Positions 23,301 through 28,225 are shown, counted from the first letter of the stretch. The stretch is 64,000 bases of DNA from Rhodocyclaceae bacterium (GCA_016791105.1 JAEUNM010000037.1:1-64000), one strand, 5' to 3'. Numbers and translations: made by a program. Notes: generated from the sequence alone by a model not told the origin.

Positions 23301-25088
23301 CTCGCCGCCAGCGGCACGCCGGCCGACGCGCTCGCCGCATCGGCCAATGCCGGCCAGACCATCACCTTGCTGGGCAGCGGCTTCGCGCTCAACCGCAATG
23401 CGGTATTCGAAACCATCAACACCTCGGGCGGGCGCGGGGAAATCCAGGTGCAGCCGTCCACCGTGGCGGCGGACGGCACTAGTGCCACCTATGTGGTGCC
23501 GGATCAGGCCGTGACGGGCTTCCTGCGCGTGCTGGGCGATACCAGCGGCAATGCGTTCCGGCTGCAGATCGTGCCCGTCGTGAGCGGCGCCGACGTGACT
23601 TCGGTACAGGGCGACGGCAGTTCGGCCAACGTGCAGTTGTCGGGCAGCGGATTTGTCGAGGACAGCGCCAGCGCCTATCGTTTCGGCACCACCACCATCA
23701 AGGATGCAGCGGCCGGCACCGGACCGGACGTGTTCTCCAGCGGCGGCACGAATAACCGCGTGAATGTCACCGTGCCGCTATCCGACGGCAGTTTCGGCGC
23801 CATCACGGTACAGACCGAAGGCGGCACCAGCGCGTCCTTCAGCGTGGCATTTACCGGCATTACGGCCGTGGCTGCCTCCGGCACGCCGGCCGACGCCGGG
23901 CAAGCCAGCGCCAATGCCGGACAGACGATCACCTTGCTGGGCAGCGGCTACACCACGGCGAGCGACATTTTGCTGCGCTACGTGACCAGTTCCGGCAGCG
24001 TGCAAATGCTGGCCCTGAACCCGGCCACCGCCGCGCCGGACGGAACCAGCGCCACGCTGCTGGTACCGGGCCAGGCCAATGGCGCGTTCGCTTTGCAGCG
24101 CATAGGCGCCACCGGCCAGCCGCTGTTGCAGGTGGTGCCGACCTTGACGGGCTACAACGTGTCCGGCAGCACGCTGCAATTGTTCGGCAGCGCGCTGGTG
24201 GAGGACGCGGCCAGCTACCAGTTCGAGGGTGGGGTGGTGGACGATTTCGTCGCCAATGCCGGGCCCAATGTGTTCTTCCAAAGCGGCTTCGACAATACCG
24301 GCGTGAATTTGACGGAACCGGCCCACGGCCTGGGCAACGTGACGGTGACCACGGCGGGCGGCACTTCCGACCCGCTGGTGTTGAACGAACTGAATCCCAA
24401 CCTGGGCCTGTTGCGCGACGTGGCCATAGACCAGACCACCGGCACCATGTGGGTGGCCGACAGCACCAATCCGACCAAGTTGAATCGCGTCGACATGACG
24501 ACCGGTGCCGTGCTGCAGAGCATTCCGTTTACGGTGGCGGGATTCGGCTCGACCAGTTTCATAGGCGGGCTGCAGATTGCGCCGGCCGCCTTCACGCTGA
24601 ACGGTACGGCGGTGGCGGCGGGCAGTTTGCTGGTGTTCAACGGCTCGCCCAACGCGGATCGGGTGATCGCGGTCGATCCGGTGTCCGGCAGCGTAATCGC
24701 GAGCCTCACGCTGGCGGCCAATTACGACACCACGGCCGGCGTGTTCGACGCCGCCAGCGGCCACCTGTTCGTGCTGGCGCGTAATGGCACGCAGCGCATC
24801 GTGGAAATCGACCCGAGCAATGGCGCGGAAATATCGAGTTTCAACACCCCGTTCAACGCGGGCGAAGCCGGTCTGGCGATCCATCCGATCACCGGCAACC
24901 TGTGGTTCGGCTCGGACCAGAGCACCAATCTGGTTGAACTGTCGAGCACCGGCGTCGTGCTGCGCACCCTGTCCATCGCCTCCCAGGGCGTGGATCAGAA
25001 CGAAGTGAGCGGCCTGGCATTCGACGCGGCGGGCAATCTGTACGCCTCGTCCACGCAGGGGCGGGTGTACAAACTGTCGGTGGCATGA
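2385..25088 (+). CDS. Giant LEPR-XLL multidomain surface/secreted protein (7,567 aa)
   Basis: One uninterrupted frame, started at ATG 2385 because GGAGGG lies 4 bp upstream. There is no Sec signal peptide. A basic N-terminus leads to the LEPR-XLL motif FEALEPRLLLSADLL (about residues 50-64), known from the N-termini of giant exported proteins. The order after that is: CARDB-like (about 65-180, ENDETNNSF); beta-solenoid-like stretch; bacterial Ig-like repeats (about 551-1470); vanadium haloperoxidase domain (about 1475-1865; K1740-x6-R1747-P1748, SGH 1783-1785, SR 1833-1834 with H1840); further Ig-like, SbsA-type Ig and carboxypeptidase-regulatory-like parts; metzincin-like domain (HELAHTLGLNE at 2992-3002, Met-turn DIMG at 3027-3030); two HYDIN-like domains; TSP3-like calcium loops (about 3420-3455); LVIVD propeller (about 3480-3780); SbsA-type Ig; then 2.34 copies of a 1,479-residue unit. 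No C-terminal anchor or RTX signal is visible. It is probably an adhesin or matrix protein with enzymatic inserts, exported by the genes downstream. Confidence 0.9.
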   Translation: MQTNRAAAKMPPLRRLVRGVHHALRSMLARPDRPGAQARADAAQAHRIHFEALEPRLLLSADLLGSAAAGQLDATLVPNESVNVSVHLQNQGDAAPAAAVRLELRASLDATLSADDSLVGFADVAAADLAPGADTQVQISVSSSAVPAAGSYQLIASIDPASQIPENDETNNSFSVPGTLDVNWGFGTVPGHVGNALLKLMDADGSLVQFALSGPGSGQVSRFGDAFDVTLTGSNTSTVVSITASGGDGRASLHDFVADASLASLNAPAADLGGNIQIHGSLGVLTLGDVADPHFINIDVAGATGLRFTARHVQDLSLSSAGPIAQINVADWHDSDRNDLIRAPSINQISSSGDFMAGLQLTGASQGFTMLAANIGGTLGSGLWNVSGRAFQINAQSIAPDWMGSFTSALQMLNVRADMSGMVATPALQILTVGGDLTNARLFIGANLGSDGQFGGSGSAADSFGPGTLARLRVSGDIVDTQIRVGVDPVDGIYDNGNDQLISVGGMQEISVGGAMSGDTTIQAANLPLRSRIGGATVTTTSLSQFQTQPVDTVAPIVNLALAQDSGSSSSDFITSDPTVSGVVTEAGSVAHLLTGVDSADSADWVDLIAQLAGNTFTLNRSLLEQVLPGPLADGTHTVYVQAVDAAGNASEVAQLTMQLDTTRPAAPQLALDPASDSGAPGDGITNDNTPTINLSGEAGASLALLQGGLPTGDFVLGPSGQITPALLADGDYEFSATATDLAGNVSNPATPLVINIDTLAPATPAFDLAPASDSPPLGDQQTTDAAVTLAGTTDPGAAVQLLETGATTTADAGGAFQFELVALALGANGFTVRATDLAGNSAEASNTITRTAGGGDDTPPQLSAQLANDSGADPGDGYTNDAGVAGTASDDTAVTALTAGLDGATPASFFDIFTSLDAGGQFSLSQSDLDDFAGGMLADGAHVLHLVVADAAGNTASLDVPFTLDRTPPVAPTFDLDSASDTPPAGDQQTSDAVVTLIGSTDAGAAVELLDTGATATAASSGLFHFDLVLLALGSNSFTVRATDLAGNSTDASNIITRTAVVDNTPPQLAAQLANDSGADPGDGITNDAGVAGTASDDTAVTALTAGLDGATPASFFDIFTSLDAGGQFSLSQSDLDGFAGGTLADGAHVLHLVASDAAGNTASLDVPFTLDRTPPIAPAFDLDSASDSAPAGDQQTTDAIVTLVGATDPAAAVALLETGATGSANGSGMFQFELVALTLGSNSFTVRATDLAGNSTDASNIITRLPGGSDAIAPQLSAQLSNDTGTSASDAITMDPSFTGSTSDDTGVSLLQAGLDGTPPASFFDIFAKLDVAGHFVLTPGDLDQFAGGTLTDGAHVLHLVAGDAAGNQTSIDISFTLDRSAPGVPSAELAATDQFGDPLTTQSNTATLVGQTEAGARLSLSSGATTLASNNGSFQFANVALALGSNLFTVTSTDAAGNSNSASLSIERVAQAAAENAVLSWNRHTLDAITADGSAPPFASRTLAMQSLAVLDAINALNGTPGYLVRMSATPGSSADAAVAAASHKVLTTLYPTQSLALDAVYNSFLAGVADGSSKTNGIALGEAVAMQVLALRAGDGWNAFVTYDGGTAVGQWRPTAPGFDNALLPQWATLQPFALTSPDQFRPAGPPELNSPEYAEAVTKTQLLGRATGSTRTPDQTEIARFWADGMGTYTPSGHWNVIAEQAALDSQISLTQSALLFAQLNVAQADAGIAAWDAKYFYGAWRPINAIQDADLIGNPGITQDADWEPLLISPNFPEYVSGHSTYSGAGAQILTEFFGDNYAFSVDSASLPGVTRNYASFWQAAQEAGESRIYGGIHFEFANQDGLAAGSSVADWALRSFDLAQDVAPPRVSINQADGLVTNQSLVVTGQVLDNLSGVASLQAQLDGGTSANVAFDGNGNFSFATQLATDGTADGAHLVVLRAADAAGNQAQPINLHFTLDTRAPTLLLGAASVHDGDSLSAASHILGTADATGSSLSALNYRFDGGTPIPLGFNAVTGVFDQALTLTTLGVGAHTLTVTATDRAGNSAQSVLDVNLPDLVALTVSGVTPMNGASEVGVTFHPRVIFSRAVNTATLTPDSFYATDAAGTALAAIIVPAADKASAWLFFNSALPGSSSITLHVVGSKIRGLADGQFLDAANSGVTGSELLASFTTVSTTAVPGTVLTGKLVDPGPDLQPMTFDDVRAGPDQILHTADDVYLNPIAHVKVFILGRESEAVFTDAQGNFTLSNVPAGDVKVAVDGRTATNAPAGYYFPEMVMDSIIKPGIVNTLMGSMGSVQKQAANADDPAVYLPRLQNAIFATVSATQPTVITAPVESGAGSGSRITGDQLSQLTLTIQPGSVVDANGNAIDNAQVGVSPVPATLVRDMLPPGVLQHTFDITIQAPDAAAFTTPAMLTMPNVFGMAPGEKTFFLSFDHTTGRLVIDGTATVSADGLTVVTDPGQGVTMPGWHGLTPPGGCGGSGGPPPQPVPPSPTETVNENDPTALPLITGEAAATIFTRTWNAPPENPNAPSLPPIPGCEVPQHNPGTNQQPFINVTIELDGPLDKFAKQSGDLALTGQSFTLSPGSGSKTLAFDTKTYTEMFGANGFRGLSRDQLYGAKLKITVIEQKPNGDRIRTIDTIVFDRWVDVIDAAQAKDHKGDTAVFQKAFVDNITREKKVDVFLPASLTTDFTGGGMADFDYGAGVSGSTTATWKFDPNTSGDKNENLTLETTVTKDDGTTVDLNLGTLKVHGRASDKIIMSIDLDGYKTEFIRVINALQNVVVANGVDGLLGTADDVKDIVYDYGGGISTVANPNGPGTVTHVSDNTKVQVASAVFKAQFAQYMPGFIGPPSQSLADAATAEATALRTAISTHYKTLVDAGGIAIQDANAGADVTMMWKDLGAGLAGNTSKYDYDFATMRTLLGTQGRTDPVTANTYNLDVSEAAQQYLMAELMNLDKADTGNFSVAIQIAGNGPAAFADFVANTVSHELAHTLGLNEAYKVNPIVQNGTAKVNAQGFAFPYDIMGPKDFSAGVTSFNALSMNLMKAGLGLQANGELGLQNELNMWRDNFNLINGINNVDGLQDLLDPNALQGPDIRLIGADDTFYGYGDELLDFSSLAADGAGGVLSTLNFDLQNWGDQPLTLGAISLSGSGAAAYALGGVPAAGTVLAAGDFVTLSLTFDPTTVGLAEADLSVASDAAQVPQFHLALAGTAISAGPVLNARADQNNLGGMTIGGTPLAAADIATLTNTGAAPLLITGITLAEGGANFTLTGLPADLALSPIVLATGESFSFGATFQAGQLGLARAQIDVASNDALHPVMRLSAVGTGITALPAVQWGDDYFGIENPDFPGVQPLNAVSDATGNFSFFLPGNQHYHLVGYDPATDLVTHGYGTTAASGKATDVTATLVFAASTERDSDFDGLPDDVEFAIGSGAGNRDTNRDGIDDFAAVKQGLDPRSGFAIPNGIVASTALDGTARAVAVTGSAQDPTQLTAYVATGEYGLAIVDVSRFTRPEIAGQIDLNGVNGDVSVDPLRQIAAVAGGTAGLHLVDVSDPAAPQLTQSVLLADPVTRVEVRDGLAFVAAGKNIATIDLNTGEVRQTLNLSALGGATLTDLVFEGERMYSMDTLFHLRAYDVAGDTLAPRGSITLAGGAGKLFAGNDIVYVEAGNGGNGGYLTVDASDPDNLVLASGIDNNGLSGTAIALNGSGLGVAVGSSSFVFGAFRALDLLNVSDPTNTNNLVTRIDLPQVPFDVALANGLAFVADGTGGLQIVNYLSFDPNGVAPVVSINVSAIDVDPVAPGIQVLEGSTVHVLPLVSDDVQVRNVELLVNGVTAVNDPAFPFDLSAFVPLIAAGGSSAAFQVRATDTGGNSALSAVVNLDVVPDTFPPQLLSSSLAEGDRRFFVRSIDFRFDEALDTTLLTPGSASLVNKGVDGTAGTPDDVIIPLTLDAREFGQNISVVPSIILPAGEYRLEIAAAAIADRAGNAFGAAIVRNFTIRPASEVRAASGVPAIAQAPSANPGQSIDISVPFDPSTARATFLVIDSSGTQFTRELQAASFNAAQGTARFVVPFDAVTGDITVFSQVGNTITNFPDGTFPLQIVPVLSGVDVTSVASNGSSANITLNGLGFIEGNNSEYHFGNTTLVDNANNSGPDVFFGSNANGRVNLTLPLSADAFGTISVATAGGTSAPLDLDLTGITGAALSGTPADPGQASANAGQAVTLSGSGLSTSSDLLLRYITSGGTPQMVLLNPTNASNDGSSATLIVPGYANGAFELQMVGASGQPLLQVVPELTSYNVSGSTLQLFGSALVEDAATYNFAGATLTDNVAGAGPNVFFQSAFDNTGVNITEGAHGLGQVSVSTAGGESAPLALNEFSPGLGFLRDVAIDRTSGAMWVADNASPVKLNRIDPATGAVLQGIPLSTAAFGSTSLIGGLQVVPQAFSLNGTPVAAGSLLLFNGTPSPDRVIAVDPATGNVIASLVLGANYDTTAGEFDPSSGHLFLLARNGTQRIVEIDPSNGAEISSFTTPFNGGEAGLAFHPVSGNLWFGSDQSTNVVELSRSGQLLRTLSVVPQGVDQNEITGLAFDAAGNLFASSSQGVVYSLALDFDTAITHPVLAAIAAAAADGTPANAGLASANVGQVISLSGSNFGANTEVVFATRSNTGDLGNITQTPLAVSPDGSQLQVQVPDLARTGDVRVVNISARNLGFGSTADAIYRDVTLNFTAGGASAVLRFADDGLQGVSDESWGLDNVRVLNGASTVYAENFEAGAGPEWSDSSTDNTVPGIFTRFSGRFSNSEQLLTLNGLTPGQQYSLKFDLYILDTWDGLNASNGPDLFEVSADGQLLLREAFAAGLGNVQTFNASDAITLQIVPTLTGIANGRPGEDSFFDLLGSGFQEGASSVTVGGRVYTDAYPNLNDFDVFGSRNSTFRIVTPLALDGPIRVTTDGGWAQIAGPVFGSQSVAQFTGIDAVAQSGTPANAALASANTGQSIVLTGQGFNFQTLVQFEGADDNGQSGLITRTGSASGDGSTLTVDVPALAKTGLVHVLGSDDAFMLQIVPVLRSLGGNVVPGNTLALEGTGLVSGELQLQVDGRGVGIFNVRTTYDTNAFSSQPDTQQILTLTVPAGAALPVLTVSTAGGTNSLRTGASVQNNPDAVLGADAGDTIATALNLALGADRHVNVLATLGDGAEAGNDVDLYRVDAAAGETLRIGLSGDFFGNVRVFDGAGNQLDLSFFSTSGSAPHSFLAPAAGSYYLGVAGSPNSGYDPNLAGSGNNFGSVGAYQLSVERRAAGSSLLTGVSATAARGTAAQAGIAAANVGQTITLAGSSLAPGEIVMFTTQDSGGTLGQTAVTAASVAGDGSSLTVDVPQRATTGTVRLLRDAVGQFLQIVPTLDLLQSNAGSSFASSFLTLAGSGYAEGGTSVLFGASVLPDSSRQSGNDVFDSFATGGFVQNGGLSVMAPAGVVSGPIRVATVGGTSDTPDISLSGIVASASSGTPANAALASANPGQNIVLQGSGLDLASGVVFATVNSAGTRSEVIVNPWAVAADGSSAQVLVPDDAVTGTLRLIGDNNSSALALQIVPVVTGVDATSVASNGSTVNVQLSGGGFVEDSASAYHFGSTTVVDASSGAGPDVFAGNLANSRVNLTLPLTPGLFGAITVSTEGGTSAPFAVGLSGITGSALSGTPADAGQASANAGQAVTLLGSNFTTASDLLLRYVASSGSLQSVLVNPTAVAPDGTSATLIVPGNANGAFALQRLGASGQPLLQVVPSITGYNVSGGTLQLFGNGLAEDAASYQLAGTTVDDHVAGAGPNVFFQSAFDNTGVNITEPVHGLGSVTVTTDGGTSAPFALNEFDPNLGTLRDVAIDTASGAIWVGDTTNPAKLNRIDIATGAVLQSIPFTSGGFGSTSFLGGLQVVPAAFSLNGSNVPVGSLLVFNGSASPDRVIALDPASGNVIASLTLGVNYDTSAGVYDPFSGNLFLLARNGTQRILEINPANGAEISSFTPPFNGGEAGLAIDPVSHNLWFGSDQSTNVVELSRTGAVLRTLSLAPQGVDQNETTGLAFDAAGRLYVASTQGVVYRVALDFDPAVTRPLLTSIGATASDGTPFNAGIPSANVGQIITLSGSNFGPNTEIVFQTRDNDGQLGSESQSPLAIDADGTQMQVQVPDLARTAELHVVNISAQNFGFGSSADAIYRNVTLDFTAAGSSASLRFADGGLQGINDESWGLDNVRIMDGATPLFVDDFEAGTQPEWSDAGTDNSVPGIFTRFSGRYSNGEQTLALAGLTPGHQYTLSFDLYIIDTWDGSNPSTGPDQFEVSVDGQVLLNEVFAAGLGNVQTYNASAALPLQIVPTLSAVVNGRPGEDNFFDLTGSGFQEGASTIMVGGVSYVDNHTNLSDFDVFGTRNSDYRIVAPLALDGPISVTTDGGTATLPGPAFASPAPVDFAGIEAVAQSGTPADPGQASANTGQSIVLTGHGFSFQTLVQFTGMDDSGQLGTLTRSGNASFDGTTLTVMVPALAKTGLVQVVGSASSFNLQIVPTLRGLGGTVAAGNTLEIDASGLAGDELTVQVDGQDVNTWSLRTLFDADTFVSQPDTQQILLLTVPVGASTPLISVSTAGGSAFLRTGVAVTDDADDIPAADVGDTIATAHALMLAPDHRVNVQATLGDGAQAGNDVDLYAVDLAAGDFLRLDMSGAFFSDLRVFDAAGTMLTNQFFATSGTQPLVFTAPAAGSYFIGVSSSSNSGYDPNVAGSGNNFGQIGAYQLGVERRATSSSILTGISAAATRGTPAQSGIASANAGQTIQLLGSGLSNADQIVFTSQDANGNLRETAVNPSAVAADGSSLSVVVPNDAATGSVRLARDPVGLFLQVVPTLDDVAGSTGSQFAGSNVQLIGSGFAEGAIDVLFGADVVHDSSRQTGADVFNAFVNSLFRLNGGLNVIAPAAAPSGPIRVVTAGGTSDSLQFATSAINALAASGTPADALAASANAGQTITLLGSGFALNRNAVFETINTSGGRGEIQVQPSTVAADGTSATYVVPDQAVTGFLRVLGDTSGNAFRLQIVPVVSGADVTSVQGDGSSANVQLSGSGFVEDSASAYRFGTTTIKDAAAGTGPDVFSSGGTNNRVNVTVPLSDGSFGAITVQTEGGTSASFSVAFTGITAVAASGTPADAGQASANAGQTITLLGSGYTTASDILLRYVTSSGSVQMLALNPATAAPDGTSATLLVPGQANGAFALQRIGATGQPLLQVVPTLTGYNVSGSTLQLFGSALVEDAASYQFEGGVVDDFVANAGPNVFFQSGFDNTGVNLTEPAHGLGNVTVTTAGGTSDPLVLNELNPNLGLLRDVAIDQTTGTMWVADSTNPTKLNRVDMTTGAVLQSIPFTVAGFGSTSFIGGLQIAPAAFTLNGTAVAAGSLLVFNGSPNADRVIAVDPVSGSVIASLTLAANYDTTAGVFDAASGHLFVLARNGTQRIVEIDPSNGAEISSFNTPFNAGEAGLAIHPITGNLWFGSDQSTNLVELSSTGVVLRTLSIASQGVDQNEVSGLAFDAAGNLYASSTQGRVYKLSVA
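14688..25088 (+). repeat. Tandem repeat, period 4,437 bp, 2.34 copies, inside the giant gene
   Basis: Units start at 14688, 19125 and 23562, each opening with a version of LQIVPV.SG.D.TSV. Internal anchors confirm the period without any indel: the codons for NGTQRI fall at matching places near 15911, 20348 and 24785. Each full unit (1,479 aa) holds IPT/TIG-like domains, an SMP-30/NHL-like propeller (LRDVAID...LARNGTQRI...GLAFDAAG), a lectin-like segment with DESWGLDNVR, and a pre-peptidase C-terminal (PPC) domain. The third copy stops after the propeller, where the gene ends. Confidence 0.9.
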
Positions 25089-25200
25089 GGCGGAATTGGC
25101 GAACCGAGCAACTTGAACACGCGCACAGAGGCTGAAATGGGCGTGCTTGCAGCGGATTGGATAGCGTGCATGGCCGGCAAGCCCGGCCATGCCGAGCTTT

Positions 25201-25565
25201 GGGGTGTGGGCGTCTCGCCCGCACATTTACCGCCCTCACGTTTCCTCGCGGGCGAGACGCCCGCGCCCCCAGGCTCGGGGAGCAGCGCCAGGGTGGTGGG
25301 CTTTCGCCACCCCGCGCGAGCCCCATTAGTTCCACCCCACGCTGGGGGTGTGGGCGTCTCGCCCGCACAATCACCCCGCCCACGTTTCCTCGCGGGCGAG
25401 ACGCCCGCGCCCCCAGGCTCGGGGAGCAGCGCCAGGGCGGTGGGCTTTCGCCACCCCGCGCAAGCCCCATTAGTTCCACCCCACGCTGGGGGTGTGGGCG
25501 TCTCGCCCGCACAATCAGCCCGCCCACGTTTCCTCGCGGGCGAGACGCCCGCGCCCCCAGGTTCG
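25201..25565. repeat. 144-bp direct repeat, about 2.5 copies
   Basis: Units start at 25201, 25345 and 25489. Each has outward-facing palindromic halves GTGGGCGTCTCGCCCGCAC and GCGGGCGAGACGCCCGCGC, then CTTTCGCCACCCCGCG in the complete copies. The same GCGGGCGAGACGCCCGC core recurs once near 42074. The block fills the gap between the giant gene and the export genes. The open frames across it are by-products of the repeat. Confidence 0.85.
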
Positions 25566-25614
25566 GTTGGGATTGAATGGCACGGGCACTACAAGACGCG
25601 GCTGGGGTGCGCGC

Positions 25615-26241
25615 ATGACTAGGCCAGGACGCGCGGCGCGCAGGCTCGGCCGCGGCATACTGTTCGTGGCACTGGTGTTGACCACCTGCAGTTCGGCCCT
25701 GGCCTGCAGTCCGGTGGCGGACCGTCGCCCCTACGCGGAGCGGCTGGCTTCGGTACCGCTGGCTTTCATAGGCACGGTGCTTGCCGCGGGAGCCGATCGG
25801 GTGGAATTCAAGGTGGAGCACCTGCTGCAAGGTGAATTGGCGCAGGCCACCTATGCCCTGCCGCGCACGCCCTCCACCTGCAATCTGGAATTTCTGGCAG
25901 GCCAGCGCTGGCTCTATGCGGGCGATGCAATCACCCACCCCAGCCTGTTGCTATCCGGCCCCGGTCTGGCCGGGCGCAAGCCCGTACAGCCGCAGCGCGT
26001 CGAGGACGCTGCCCTGGACCTGCCCGCCGCCTGGCAGCGCTGCGAACGCGACCCGCAGTGCCGCCGCGTGCGCGGCCCCTGCGGACCGGCCAGCGCAGTG
26101 CGTGCCGAACGCCAGCCGGAAGCCGAAGCCCGGCTCGCCCGCGCAAGCCACGACGGCCACGCCTGCCCCACCCAGGCGCGGGTGACCTACGCAGCCTGCG
26201 TAGCCCTGCGCTGCGGACTATGGACCCTGGCGCTGCCATGA
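25615..26241 (+). CDS. Secreted Cys-containing protein with an NTR/TIMP-like N-terminal domain
   Basis: A 208-residue protein. Residues 1-29 form a signal peptide ending SALA, so the mature chain would begin with Cys, as in TIMP/NTR-fold proteins. The next about 95 residues (VPLAFIGTVLAAG, VEFKVEHLLQGEL, TCNLEFLAGQRWLYAG) resemble bacterial NTR-like domains, in which a 'vFvGkV' strand is followed by a 'v.f.Ve..wkG' strand and a paired Cys. The C-terminal third is Cys- and Arg-rich without a known domain. I chose ATG 25615 because it gives the signal peptide; the longer frame starts inside the 144-bp repeats. It sits between the giant protein, which has a metzincin-like domain, and its presumed export genes, so an inhibitory or chaperone-like role is conceivable but unproven. 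Confidence 0.6.
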   Translation: MTRPGRAARRLGRGILFVALVLTTCSSALACSPVADRRPYAERLASVPLAFIGTVLAAGADRVEFKVEHLLQGELAQATYALPRTPSTCNLEFLAGQRWLYAGDAITHPSLLLSGPGLAGRKPVQPQRVEDAALDLPAAWQRCERDPQCRRVRGPCGPASAVRAERQPEAEARLARASHDGHACPTQARVTYAACVALRCGLWTLALP

Positions 26242-26323
26242 TCCGCCCATCGCACCAGGCACCGCGCGCCCAAGCCCGGCAAGCCGGCCCGCACCCCAGC
26301 CATCCCCGCACGCCGAGCGCAAC

Positions 26324-28225
26324 ATGAACGGCGCCGACTCCCAACCCGCCGCCGGCCCGCAAGCCGCACCAGCCGCCGCCACGCCCGCCGCCAGCGCCGC
26401 CGACGAAAGCGCTGCCTGGCAGGCGCTGGAAAACCGCGCCGCGCGCGAGCCTTTCGTGCAGGCCTGGCTCACGCTGTTGTGCTGTTCCATCGCCCAGGCG
26501 CGGCGCGCGCTGCTGGTGATGCCGGACGCGGCCGGCGCGCAGTGGGTGCCGGTGGCGCAATGGCCGGACGCCACCGCCGACATTTCGCTGCTGGCCCAGG
26601 CCGCCGAGCGGGTGCTCAACCAGCGCCGGCCGGAAGTGCTGGAAATCAGCCTGTTCGGCCGTGCCGGCCATGCCGGCGCAGGCCTGCAGATCGCCCAGCC
26701 GGTTTTGCGCGACGGCCAGCCGGTGGCCGCCCTGGCGCTGGAACTGGGCGCCCGCCCGGCGCAAGGCGCGGGCGCCGTGCTGCGCCAGATCAGTTGGGGC
26801 AGCGGCTGGCTCATCGCGCAGATCGACGCGCAAAGCGGCGCCGACCTGGCTTTGCGCCTGGCGCGCGCGGCCGACATGCTGGCGCTGCTGCAAACCGCGC
26901 AGGAACATGCGCGGCTGGACCAGGCCCTGCTGGCGCTGGTGAATGCGCTGGCGCGCCGGTTCGGCGCGCAGCGCGCCAGCGCCGGCATCGTGCGGCGTGG
27001 TCGCGTCGAGGTGCACGCGCTATCCGATTGCGCCTGGTTCGACCGCCGGTCGGCCGCCATCGCCGCGCTGGAAAACGCCATGGACGAAGCCATCTGCCAG
27101 GAAGCGGCCGCCGCGCATCCGCTGCCGGACCCGGCCGGCGCGCGCATCACGGTGGCGCAGCGCGAACTGGCGGAATCGGCCGGCGCAGCGCGCGTGCTGT
27201 CGGTGCCGCTGTTGTGCGCCGGCCGCCCGATGGGCGCGCTCACGCTGGAGTGGGACGCCGCCGCCGTGCTGCCGCCGGACATCCATGCCTTTTGCGCGGC
27301 CCTGGGCGCCCTGCTCGGCCCGGCGCTGGAGGCGCGGCGCGGCGCCGAGCGCTGGTTTGCCGGCAGCGTGCCGGACCGCCTGCGCGCCTGGCGCGACAAA
27401 CTGATCGGACCGCGCCATGCGGCCTGGAAAGTGTCCGCGCTGGCGGCCCTGCTGGGGGTGCTGTTGCTGGCGTTCGCCACAGGGGAATTTCGCGTATCGG
27501 CCCGCACCGTAATCGAAGGCGCCGTGCAGCGCGCCGCCGTGGCGCCTTTCGACGGCTATATCGCGGCAGCTTTCGCGCGTGCCGGCGAGCGCGTGAAACA
27601 GGGCGATACCCTGGCCCTGCTGGACGACCGCGATCTGAAGCTGGAACAGACCAAGCTGGACGCGCAATTTGCGCAGGTGTCCGACAAATACCACGAAGCC
27701 CTGGCGCGGCGTGATCGCGCCGCATTGGGCATGCTGGCGGCGCAGCGCAACCAGGTCGAGGCCGAGCGCGCGCTGGTGACCGAAAAGCTCACCCGCGCGC
27801 GCATCGTGGCGCCTTTCGACGCCACCGTGGTGCAGGGCGACCTGTCGCAAATGCTGGGGGCGCCGGTGGAACAGGGCAAACTGCTGTTCGAACTGGCGCC
27901 GCTCGATGCTTACCGCGTCATCCTGGAAGTGGACGAGCGCGACATCGCCCACATTGCGCCCGGCCAGCAGGGCGAACTGACCCTCACCGGACTTGCCGCC
28001 GGGCGCCTGCCTTTCGTCGTGAAAAACGTGACGGCGGTATCCACCCCGCGCGAAGGGCGCAATTATTTCCGCGTCGAAGCCGAATTGGGCGCCGCCGCGC
28101 AAAACTTGCGCCCGAACATGGAAGGCGTCGGCAAAATCACCGCCGGCCGGCACAAATACCTCTGGATGTGGACCCGCCACCTGGTGGATTGGCTGCGCCT
28201 CACGTTCTGGACCTGGCTGCCGTGA
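26324..28225 (+). CDS. GAF-domain HlyD-family periplasmic adaptor
   Basis: A 633-residue protein with an unusual order: an Ala/Pro-rich N-terminus, a long cytoplasmic region with a GAF-like part (about 200-345), one transmembrane helix (about 370-390, ALAALLGVLLLAFATG), then a periplasmic HlyD-type adaptor. The adaptor has a split biotinyl-lipoyl domain (VAPFDGYIAAAFARAGERVK and ARIVAPFDATVVQGDLSQ) around a coiled coil (about 440-490), plus a beta-barrel. HlyD-family proteins bridge an inner-membrane transporter to the outer membrane; the cytoplasmic sensory part is a variation also seen beside M50-HlyD fusions. It begins the export operon, and its stop overlaps the next start by 4 bp (GTGA). 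Confidence 0.8.
   Translation: MNGADSQPAAGPQAAPAAATPAASAADESAAWQALENRAAREPFVQAWLTLLCCSIAQARRALLVMPDAAGAQWVPVAQWPDATADISLLAQAAERVLNQRRPEVLEISLFGRAGHAGAGLQIAQPVLRDGQPVAALALELGARPAQGAGAVLRQISWGSGWLIAQIDAQSGADLALRLARAADMLALLQTAQEHARLDQALLALVNALARRFGAQRASAGIVRRGRVEVHALSDCAWFDRRSAAIAALENAMDEAICQEAAAAHPLPDPAGARITVAQRELAESAGAARVLSVPLLCAGRPMGALTLEWDAAAVLPPDIHAFCAALGALLGPALEARRGAERWFAGSVPDRLRAWRDKLIGPRHAAWKVSALAALLGVLLLAFATGEFRVSARTVIEGAVQRAAVAPFDGYIAAAFARAGERVKQGDTLALLDDRDLKLEQTKLDAQFAQVSDKYHEALARRDRAALGMLAAQRNQVEAERALVTEKLTRARIVAPFDATVVQGDLSQMLGAPVEQGKLLFELAPLDAYRVILEVDERDIAHIAPGQQGELTLTGLAAGRLPFVVKNVTAVSTPREGRNYFRVEAELGAAAQNLRPNMEGVGKITAGRHKYLWMWTRHLVDWLRLTFWTWLP

Noticed and set aside
2844..24976. 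Dozens of long open frames on both strands inside the giant gene, up to 757 codons
   Set aside because: They mirror the codon pattern of the GC-rich repetitive coding strand, have low-complexity Arg/Ala/Gly-rich products, no domains and no ribosome binding sites.
2240..25088. Giant protein as a classical RTX type I substrate
   Set aside because: I found no GGxGxD nonapeptide array near the C-terminus and no type I ABC transporter gene nearby, so this label is not supported.
25113..25622. Plus-strand open frames of 139 and 169 codons across the 144-bp repeats
   Set aside because: They are created by the repeat; their products repeat the same Arg/Pro-rich segment and have no start signal.
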